IMG/VR virus record: IMGVR_UViG_3300042465_000140
Coordinates: 1-20,410 of that record
Length of the DNA stretch: 20,410 bases
DNA from: a virus
Strand: one strand, 5' to 3'
Part shown: positions 15,452 through 20,410 of the stretch, piece after piece
Layout of the letters: each line of letters opens with the position of its first letter
Numbering within the stretch: position 1 is the first letter of the stretch
Program-made: the position numbers and the translations under genes
The notes under the pieces: model-generated
What the model saw: only the letters and a program-made list of their open reading frames with translations
Told to the model about the DNA's origin: nothing
Databases searched by the model: none

Positions 15452-18420
15452 GTTTCACGGGAAATGGCACTTTTGTTATCAACACGGCAGGGCAACCTGT
15501 CGTCGCTAACACCGTCATCTCGGCTACGGTCTTTAACGCCTTAACGTCAGACCTTGCTACGGGCCTCTCTACCTGTATCACCAAGGACGGTCAAACCACC
15601 GTTACGGCCAACATCCCGTTTGGCAATAACAAGATCACTAGCCTTGGCGCAGGCACGGCGGCAACTGACGCCTCCAACATGAGCCAAGTGCAGTCCACCG
15701 CCGCCAAACTGATTACGGTCACGGGAACGGACACGATCACAGGCACGATGTCGCCTGCATTGGCCTCTTACGCTGCGGGGCAGTTGTTCTATTTCATCGC
15801 CAACGCCGCTAATACGGGCGCAATGACGATCAACATTGATGGCCTCGGCGCAAAGTCCATCACCCGCGACGGCTCTACCGCGCTGATCGCAGGTGATGTG
15901 AATACGGGCGAAATCGTCGTCATTTGCTACGACGGCACCCGGTTCCAGATGATTAACGCCGCCAACTCGTTTGGCAACACGACGATTAACGGCACCCTGA
16001 CGGTTACGGGCAACACCGGCCTGCAAGCCAACGTATCCATCACCTCGGCGCTGTCGGTCGGCGGTGTGTTTGCCGTCACGGGCGCTGCAACGCTCGGTAG
16101 CACCCTCGCCGTTACTGGCAAGTCAGACCTGCCGACCGTCTCTACAGCCTCTATGAACGCCGCTGTGGCCGTTGTGACGACCGGAACGGTGACTAACCTC
16201 ACCTCTACGTCAGCCTCTATTGCCAGCATGAACGCGGGCGTTGCGCTGCTGACCACGGCCACGGTCACGACGCTGACCGCCACGGGTGCCTCTATCGCCT
16301 CGGCTAACCTTGGCAACGCGGTGATTAGCTCCATGACGCTGACCGGAGCCTCGGTCGCCTCGGCTAACGTCGGCACGGCCACGATTACGGGCAACCTCAC
16401 CCTCTCCGGCGGCACCGCCAACGGCGTCCTGTATCTGGACGGCAGCAAGGTAGCGACGAGTGGAACGGCGCTGATATTTGACGGCAGCAAGTTGGGCATT
16501 GGCGGCACCCCGCCCACCACGCTGTATGTCAAAGGCACGGCTGGCGGAACCGATCCGACAGTTGTTACTGGCGAGCGTGTGCGAATTCAAAGTAACGACA
16601 CAACGGGCCGAAGCACTTATCTGTCAACAATTGCGGGAACGGCGGCAAATTCGGGAATTCTTTTTGGCGACCAAGATGCCGCAGACGTAGGCCGTATTCT
16701 TTACGCGCACGGCACTAACTCATTGCAGTTTTTTACCAACAGCGCGGAAGTCGGAAGGTTTGATTCCTCTGGCAACTTCGGTGTTGGGACGAGTTCGCCT
16801 GCAAACAAATTGACCGTTTCATTTTCAGATGCAACAGGCAGCACTCTTGGTTTTTCATTATCAAATACTTCAACATCCACTAATCAGTCGTATGTTGGCA
16901 TGGCACTGTCCTCGCAAAATGGAACCGTACTAGGCGACGTATTTTGCGTGCCAACAGCAGGCACTGTTTTATCCGGTGGTGGCTTGGTTGTTAGAACGCA
17001 AAGCACTTACCCAATAGCGTTTCAAACCAACAACACCGAGCGTATGCGCATCACCTCTGCCGGTGAACTGCTCGTCGGCGGGACGACGGCGATTAACTCG
17101 TCAAGCGGGTTTATTGCTTGCGAAAAATTAAACGGGCAATCGGGTATTGCTCTTTTTAGAAACGATACTTCTATTGTCGCAGGCAATCCGTTTGGATCAA
17201 TAGATTTTTACGGTAACGACACGACCGCAAATGCCGTAACTCTTCATGCATATTTTGCCGCTGTGGCCTCTGGCACGCACTCCGCTGGCAGCAACCCGAC
17301 CGATCTTACTTTCGGCACCACTGCAACCGGCAGCGCAACTGTTACCGAGCGTATGCGCCTTGACGCCTCCGGCAACCTCGGCTTGGGCGTGACGCCGAGT
17401 ATTTACACCACCGGAAAAGCGATTGACGTAGGAACAGGATCGGCTTTTTGGGGCGTGAGCAATACACAAACCCAAATACTTAACAACGCATATTTAAATA
17501 CTGACTTTAAATACAAAAACGGCGGTGCCGCATCTCGTTTGCGGATGGTTGATAGTGCTTTTGAGTTTTATACCGCCCCCTCCGGCACCGCAGGCAACAC
17601 CATCACGTTCACGCAGGCGATGACGCTGGATGCGAGTGGGAATTTGGGCGTGGGGACGACTTCGCCTTCACGAAGGCTCCATGTCTATAGCACGGGCAAC
17701 ATTCCAGTCCGTATTGAGACAAATACTTCTGACACCAAAATTGAAATTCTGACAAGTTCGGGAACGCAGTATGTTCAAGGCAGCGTTAACGATTTGCTGT
17801 TTGGCACCAACAACACCGAACGCGGCAGGTTCACGGCGGGTGGGTACTTTAAGGCGAGTGATAACGGGGCGTATGTTGGAGTGACAGGCACTTACCATGA
17901 GTTTAGAAGCACCGCCGCGACTTATATTTCTTATTTAACAAACACCAACGCAGCACCGTTAGGGCAAGTAATTGAATATACAACCGCAACCCCTAACGGA
18001 ACTGGAAATGTATTTTTATATTGCAGCGACGCCACGGCAGTTCGCGCCACAATCCGTTCTAACGGTGGCTTGGCCAACTACCAAGCCAATAACGTAGACT
18101 TGTCCGACGCTCGCACGAAGAAAGAAATTAACCCGGCTTCGTCCATGTGGGACAAAATCGGCGCATTGGAAATTGTTACCTATAAGTACAACGACCAGAC
18201 GCACGATGATGTAAATGTCGGTGTCATCGCGCAGCAAGTTGAATCGGTTGAGCCGGTGTGGGTGGACAGCGATGGCTTCGGCGAGACGCCGGAAGACGAG
18301 GAACCGCTGAAAACGGTTTACACCAAAGACATCACGTTCGCCGCCATCAAAGCCCTGCAAGAAGCGATGGCGCGTATTGAGCAACTTGAGGCCAAAGTCG
18401 CCGCATTGGAGAGCAAATAA
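15448..18420 (+). CDS. Tail fibre / receptor-binding protein with self-cleaving S74 chaperone
   Basis: This 990-residue protein is the likely host-recognition fibre. Residues 1-80 (FTGNGTFVINTAGQPVVANT, then KITSLGAGTAATDASNMSQ) resemble N-terminal virion-anchoring domains of phage fibres. Residues about 170-320 are a Thr/Ala/Ser beta-repeat shaft. Residues about 345-880 alternate variable beta modules with recurrent turns such as DASGNLGVGTTSP and NTERMRITSAGELLVGG, suggesting a trimeric beta-helical shaft. Residues 886-990 are an S74-type intramolecular chaperone, with SDARTKKEI and a closing coiled coil (ALQEAMARIEQLEAKVAALE). AAAGGAG at 15432-15438 supports the ATG at 15448. The alternation of AT-rich and GC-rich DNA inside the gene indicates module exchange. 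No enzymatic glycan-degrading motif was recognised. Confidence 0.85.
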   Translation: MSFTGNGTFVINTAGQPVVANTVISATVFNALTSDLATGLSTCITKDGQTTVTANIPFGNNKITSLGAGTAATDASNMSQVQSTAAKLITVTGTDTITGTMSPALASYAAGQLFYFIANAANTGAMTINIDGLGAKSITRDGSTALIAGDVNTGEIVVICYDGTRFQMINAANSFGNTTINGTLTVTGNTGLQANVSITSALSVGGVFAVTGAATLGSTLAVTGKSDLPTVSTASMNAAVAVVTTGTVTNLTSTSASIASMNAGVALLTTATVTTLTATGASIASANLGNAVISSMTLTGASVASANVGTATITGNLTLSGGTANGVLYLDGSKVATSGTALIFDGSKLGIGGTPPTTLYVKGTAGGTDPTVVTGERVRIQSNDTTGRSTYLSTIAGTAANSGILFGDQDAADVGRILYAHGTNSLQFFTNSAEVGRFDSSGNFGVGTSSPANKLTVSFSDATGSTLGFSLSNTSTSTNQSYVGMALSSQNGTVLGDVFCVPTAGTVLSGGGLVVRTQSTYPIAFQTNNTERMRITSAGELLVGGTTAINSSSGFIACEKLNGQSGIALFRNDTSIVAGNPFGSIDFYGNDTTANAVTLHAYFAAVASGTHSAGSNPTDLTFGTTATGSATVTERMRLDASGNLGLGVTPSIYTTGKAIDVGTGSAFWGVSNTQTQILNNAYLNTDFKYKNGGAASRLRMVDSAFEFYTAPSGTAGNTITFTQAMTLDASGNLGVGTTSPSRRLHVYSTGNIPVRIETNTSDTKIEILTSSGTQYVQGSVNDLLFGTNNTERGRFTAGGYFKASDNGAYVGVTGTYHEFRSTAATYISYLTNTNAAPLGQVIEYTTATPNGTGNVFLYCSDATAVRATIRSNGGLANYQANNVDLSDARTKKEINPASSMWDKIGALEIVTYKYNDQTHDDVNVGVIAQQVESVEPVWVDSDGFGETPEDEEPLKTVYTKDITFAAIKALQEAMARIEQLEAKVAALESK
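16135..16410 (+). repeat. Imperfect tandem repeats in the fibre shaft
   Basis: About 20-residue units recur here, each with an S-x-A-S-[IV]-A-S-x-N core followed by two short Thr/Val strands (SASIASMNAGVALLTTATV; GASIASANLGNAVISSMTL; GASVASANVGTATITGNL). At DNA level the units share blocks such as CGCCTCGGCTAAC in two copies. The repeats keep nearly constant spacing, as expected of one strand-turn step per unit in a trimeric beta shaft, and they could vary in number by slippage or unequal exchange. Confidence 0.65.
17026..17049 (+). repeat. Recurring linker block in fibre, copy 1
   Basis: The first 14 bases (17026-17039, ACCAACAACACCGA) are repeated at 17806-17819. The last 15 bases (17035-17049, ACCGAGCGTATGCGC) are repeated at 17344-17358. 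The block encodes the NNTERMR turn that starts a collar between beta modules, and it is GC-rich compared with the flanking modules. Confidence 0.6.
17344..17358 (+). repeat. Recurring linker block in fibre, copy 2
   Basis: These 15 bases are identical to 17035-17049 and encode the TERMR turn. They continue into the DASGNLGLG segment, whose DNA is a diverged relative of the segments near 16765 and 17628. Confidence 0.55.
17806..17819 (+). repeat. Recurring linker block in fibre, copy 3
   Basis: These 14 bases are identical to 17026-17039 and encode the TNNTE turn. After it the sequence diverges to RGRFTAGG instead of RMRITSAGE, so the copies share the boundary rather than the whole collar. 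Confidence 0.55.
18103..18420 (+). other. S74 intramolecular chaperone domain coding segment
   Basis: This segment codes for residues 886-990 of the fibre. It opens with SDARTK, matching the S-D-x-R-x-K signature of endosialidase-type chaperones, in which Ser and the Lys five residues later drive self-cleavage directly before the Ser. The equivalents here are Ser886 and Lys891. Downstream, VNVGVIAQQVESVEP and TKDITFAAIKALQEAM match the rest of the domain, and the final 25 residues form a coiled coil. Release of a roughly 105-residue fragment after trimerisation is expected from the family, not observed. Confidence 0.85.
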
Positions 18421-18750
18421 ATGGCTACCGTGATTACATGGAACATCAGCCAACTGGACTGCGTACCGCAAGCCCCCGAAGGCGCTGACTACGTTGTTAC
18501 CGCACATTGGTCGTGCAACGGCGTGAACGGCGACTACAGCGGCAGCGTCTATGCCACCTGTTCGTTTGCCGTGGTGCAGGGCGAGGCTTTCACGCCTTAC
18601 GCTGACCTCACGCAAGATCAGGTGCTGGGTTGGTGTTGGGCTAACGGCGTGGACAAAGAGTCTGCCGAGGCTGCGGTAGAGCAGCAGATTCAAAACCAGA
18701 TTAACCCGCCGATTGTTTCGCCGCCGTTGCCGTGGTCGGCACAACCGTAA
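18421..18750 (+). CDS. Small protein downstream of fibre, DUF7936-like
   Basis: This encodes a 109-residue acidic protein. It begins VITWNISQLDC, has a central beta segment (ADYVVTAHWSCNGVNGDYSG then SVYATCSFAV), a FTPYADLTQDQVLGWCWANG helix (57-76), and ends with a Gln-rich helix and NPPIVSPPLPW. From memory this pattern matches small phage proteins of the DUF7936 type, which lie next to fibre genes. The assignment is not verified. GGAG at 18408-18411 supports the ATG immediately after the fibre stop. A fibre-assembly or fibre-associated role is inferred only from position. The conserved C-terminal Pro-rich WSAQP end has no recognised purpose. Confidence 0.6.
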   Translation: MATVITWNISQLDCVPQAPEGADYVVTAHWSCNGVNGDYSGSVYATCSFAVVQGEAFTPYADLTQDQVLGWCWANGVDKESAEAAVEQQIQNQINPPIVSPPLPWSAQP

Positions 18751-18784
18751 TAACGCTTATATCAACCATCACAAGGCATAACAG

Positions 18785-18946
18785 ATGCTAGAAGCAAAGT
18801 TAGAGATGACGCTAGAAGAAGCCGTCGCTATCGTGAACTTGTTGGGGTCACTCCCGACGAGTCAGGGCGGCTATCCGCTGTGGCAGAAGTTGAAGGCACA
18901 GGTTGAGGCGCAGATGCCGAAGCCGGAAGAAGTGACGCAGCAATGA
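18785..18946 (+). CDS. 53-residue hypothetical protein
   Basis: A short reading frame runs from the ATG at 18785 to the TGA at 18944-18946, with AAGG 8 nt upstream. The product starts MLEAKLEMTLEEAVAIVNLL and continues GSLPTSQGGYPLWQKLKAQV, then ends acidic and Gln-rich. It should form two helices joined by a Gly/Pro loop. There is no signal or membrane segment. The stop overlaps the next start (ATGA), consistent with a genuine coupled gene. The L-P-T-S-Q-G-G-Y-P-L-W-Q-K-L pattern occurs in small helical phage proteins near lysis genes, but I cannot assign a function. Confidence 0.55.
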   Translation: MLEAKLEMTLEEAVAIVNLLGSLPTSQGGYPLWQKLKAQVEAQMPKPEEVTQQ

Positions 18947-19206
18947 ACCTTGCTTTCCTTGCGCTTTTTATCCTGCTCCAGATTGGCGATGTATGGACAA
19001 CGCTAACGGCGCTAAAAATGGGCGCGAGGGAGGTCAATCCGCTGCTCGCCAAACTGTTTCTGCGCTTTGACCCGCTTGGCGTGATGGTCGTGACCAAAGT
19101 GTTTGCGACTTGGGCGCTGTGGTACGCCGATATGTGGATGATCACGATGGTGCTGTGTGCGTTTTACGTTTGGATTGTTATTAACAATTGGAGAGTAATT
19201 CGGTGA
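18943..19206 (+). CDS. Small DUF5658-like integral membrane protein
   Basis: This encodes an 87-residue hydrophobic protein with three likely membrane segments, at about 1-14 extending to 23, 44-62 and 64-83. It carries a pattern resembling DUF5658, namely D16-x-x-T-T (19-20) followed by G27 and E30-x-N32-P33-L, in the order GDVWTTLTALKMGAREVNPL. The family has no established function. It is coupled to the previous gene by ATGA and to the next by GTGA, placing it in the putative lysis cassette, where it might act as a holin or holin partner. Polar residues inside the first hydrophobic segment (Gln13, Asp16) would suit a regulated membrane oligomer, but this is inference. Confidence 0.62.
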   Translation: MNLAFLALFILLQIGDVWTTLTALKMGAREVNPLLAKLFLRFDPLGVMVVTKVFATWALWYADMWMITMVLCAFYVWIVINNWRVIR

Positions 19207-19397
19207 CTACTGTTCAAGAGCTAGAAACAACGGTAACGAGCCACATTGACGTTTGCGCGGTGCGTTACGAGGCGATCCATGCGCGACTGAAGCGCCTTGA
19301 GCAGCTCATGCTGAAAGTTGGCGGCGCGATTATCCTCATCCTCCTTGGCGCGCTCGGCAGCATGGGAATGTTGCTCCTTGAGGCTGTGCAGAAATGA
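19203..19397 (+). CDS. 64-residue coiled-coil plus single transmembrane protein
   Basis: The start is taken as the GTG at 19203, which overlaps the preceding stop as GTGA and has GGAGAG at 19190-19195, 7 nt upstream. An in-frame TTG at 19188 lies too close to that site. Residues 1-36 form an amphipathic helix (VTSHIDVCAVRYEAIHARLK). Residues 38-59 are a single membrane helix (GGAIILILLGALGSMGMLLL). This layout, cytoplasmic coiled coil then C-terminal anchor, resembles XhlA-type small haemolysin/holin-associated proteins. The assignment is structural and tentative. Confidence 0.6.
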   Translation: MTTVQELETTVTSHIDVCAVRYEAIHARLKRLEQLMLKVGGAIILILLGALGSMGMLLLEAVQK

Positions 19398-19807
19398 CTG
19401 AATCTACCGACATCCAACTGCTGAAAGTGCAGATACAGGCCGAATTGCAGCGCCTAGAAGCGCACAGCAGCGCCAAGGATGTTGCGGGCAAGGCTATCGG
19501 CAAGGACGGCCTTAAATACATCACCGCCATTGTGGTGATTGGTGTGTTGTCTAGCCTTGCGCTAGATAGCGACAAGATCGCCGCCGTGATGGGGTTGCTC
19601 GGTGCCTCGCTGACCGCCCTCATCTCCATGCTTGCCAGCATTGCAGGCACGGTGGAGAAGGAAGAAAAGCCCGAGTTTGAGGTCATCAAGGAGCTCATCG
19701 CCAAACTGGATCGGCTGGATCGCAAAGAGCAACCCATGCGGGTTGACGTTGAAGGCGATCATGTGACCGTGACAAAGGGCGACGATGTAGTGAGGGCAAG
19801 CAAATGA
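19394..19807 (+). CDS. Two-transmembrane holin-like protein
   Basis: This encodes a 137-residue protein with a charged helical N-terminus (1-35), two closely spaced membrane segments at about 41-57 (KYITAIVVIGVLSSLAL) and 61-86 (AAVMGLLGASLTALISMLAS), and a charged C-terminal tail. The tail contains a helix (EVIKELIAKLDRLDRK) and a short beta-like end. Two membrane helices with both tails on one side match class II holin topology, though the C-terminal tail is long for a holin. ATGA overlap at its start and ATGATG overlap at its end couple it to its neighbours. No family was recognised. Confidence 0.6.
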   Translation: MTESTDIQLLKVQIQAELQRLEAHSSAKDVAGKAIGKDGLKYITAIVVIGVLSSLALDSDKIAAVMGLLGASLTALISMLASIAGTVEKEEKPEFEVIKELIAKLDRLDRKEQPMRVDVEGDHVTVTKGDDVVRASK

Positions 19808-20289
19808 TGACGATGGTTAGCACGTTCCTGTCGTTTCTTGCGGGCGGGCTGCCCAAAATCCTGCAAATTTTCCAAGATCGGCAGGACAAGAAACATGAGC
19901 TTGCCTTGGTTGCTGCACAGAAGGAGCGCGAATTAGCCCTCGCAGAACGTGGGTTTGTCGCGCAGGCACGGGTTGAAGAAATCAAATTGGAGCAAATTCA
20001 AACGCAGACAGCAGGCGAGGAGCGTCAGGCGCTGTATAGCCACGACGTTGAGATCGGCAAAGGCGCAAGCCAATGGATGATTAACCTTCGTGCCTCGGTG
20101 CGCCCGGTTGTGACCTACATCTTCGTGCTAGAACTAGTCGCCATCAACATCGCAGGCGTTTGGTACGCCTACAACACGGGTGTGCCGTTTGCCGCCGCAA
20201 TGGCCGAAGTGTTCTCTGACGACGAGATGCTAATTTTGAGCAGCATTATCGCTTTCTGGTTTGGTACGCAGGCTTTCGGCAAAAAGTGA
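19804..20289 (+). CDS. Holin of the GTA 3TM type
   Basis: This 161-residue protein has an amphipathic or hydrophobic N-terminal segment (3-22), a charged coiled coil (24-75), then a conserved RASVRPVVTYIFVLELVAIN stretch. This S-x-R-P motif followed by a membrane helix (about 102-122) is characteristic of 3TM holins related to gene-transfer-agent release. A second membrane helix follows at about 141-156 (EMLILSSIIAFWFGTQAFG), preceded by acidic FSDDE. Holins of this kind form inner-membrane lesions that let endolysin reach the cell wall. The ATG at 19804 sits in an ATGATG overlap; the second ATG (19807) is also possible. No endolysin gene is seen beside it in this window. Confidence 0.72.
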   Translation: MMTMVSTFLSFLAGGLPKILQIFQDRQDKKHELALVAAQKERELALAERGFVAQARVEEIKLEQIQTQTAGEERQALYSHDVEIGKGASQWMINLRASVRPVVTYIFVLELVAINIAGVWYAYNTGVPFAAAMAEVFSDDEMLILSSIIAFWFGTQAFGKK

Positions 20290-20410
20290 CAGCGGTATAC
20301 CACATTAGGGAACGATCAAGCCTTGCGCTTGATGAAGGGTACGTTGGAATCAGCGTAAACCCTGCTGTTAGGTTTTACCAACACAAAAATGCTGCAAAGA
20401 CTCGCCGCAA
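20286..20410 (+). CDS. Start of a GIY-YIG-type nuclease, cut by the window edge
   Basis: A frame opens at GTG 20286, overlapping the holin stop, and remains open to the window end (41 codons). The product contains TAVYHIRE (2-9), then GYVGIS (18-23) and NPAVRFYQHKNA (25-36). This reproduces the start of the GIY-YIG fold: the GIY-position Tyr5, the YIG-position Tyr19-Val-Gly, and conserved Arg29 on the following helix. The catalytic Glu would lie beyond the window. No Shine-Dalgarno sequence is clear, so the start could differ slightly. Such proteins are homing endonucleases or repair-type nucleases; which applies cannot be judged here. Confidence 0.6.
   Translation, partial: MTAVYHIRERSSLALDEGYVGISVNPAVRFYQHKNAAKTRR

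Noticed and set aside
15448-18420. Diversity-generating retroelement in the fibre
   Set aside because: I found no reverse-transcriptase gene and no template/variable repeat pair with adenine-specific differences in the window. Variation looks modular instead.
18016-18744. Minus-strand open frame of 242 codons across the fibre end
   Set aside because: It lies opposite the highly recognisable S74 domain and the next gene. Shadow.
18751-18784. Possible terminator or promoter in the longest intergenic gap
   Set aside because: The 34 nt show no stable GC-rich hairpin, no T-run and no convincing -35/-10 pair. Only an AAGG ribosome-binding site is seen.
1-20410. tRNA genes, CRISPR array, insertion sequence or integrase attachment site
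   Set aside because: No cloverleaf-like sequence, regular spaced palindromic repeats, transposase or integrase motif was noticed by eye. A tRNAscan-type search would be needed to exclude tRNAs firmly.

Overview
The window looks like the virion-structure and lysis half of a tailed double-stranded DNA phage, or a closely related prophage, with short-tailed (podovirus-like) architecture. All recognisable genes lie on the + strand and are packed almost end to end. Most junctions are ATGA, TGATG or TAATG overlaps, and the longest gap between genes is the 34 nt at 18751-18784. The gene order resembles that of P22-like phages: portal, scaffold, major capsid protein, gp4-like adaptor, gp10-like hub, ejection proteins, then receptor-binding fibre. 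I see no tail-tube, sheath, tape-measure or baseplate gene, which fits a short tail. The sequence does not name the host. Moderately GC-rich coding DNA and a holin resembling the gene-transfer-agent 3TM type suggest a proteobacterial host, but that is inference.

Layout. Positions 1-90 hold the end of an unidentified gene. Positions 90-5005 form the head module: portal, a small conserved phage protein, scaffold, major capsid protein and a putative decoration protein. Positions 5008-6611 insert a DUF115/MptE-like enzyme and a beta-rich fibre-like protein into that module. Positions 6632-9667 carry a small helical protein with a basic AT-hook-like tail, then the adaptor and hub. A GNAT-like gene (9649-10089) is embedded by overlap at the start of the ejection module. 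That module (10052-15451) encodes a large Gln/Ala-rich protein with a glycine-zipper C-terminus, a Met/Pro-rich small protein and two helical putative ejection proteins. Positions 15448-18420 encode a 990-residue fibre ending in an S74-type self-cleaving chaperone, followed by a small protein of DUF7936-like appearance. Positions 18785-20289 form a translationally coupled run of small genes, four of them for membrane proteins, presumably lysis-related. The window ends inside a GIY-YIG-type nuclease gene.

How the parts work together. The head genes build a procapsid around portal and scaffold. The adaptor and hub close the portal vertex. The ejection proteins are probably packaged and then open a path through the cell envelope. 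The fibre binds the receptor, and the membrane cassette times lysis. The least explained elements are the two enzyme-like genes placed among virion genes: DUF115, resembling glycosyltransferases or sugar-modifying enzymes, and a GNAT fold lacking an obvious acetyl-CoA loop. Together they suggest, as a hypothesis only, covalent modification of the virion. The fibre gene is also a clear mosaic of AT-rich modules joined by GC-rich recurring linkers.

No tRNA, CRISPR array, insertion sequence, recognisable promoter or convincing hairpin terminator was seen by eye.
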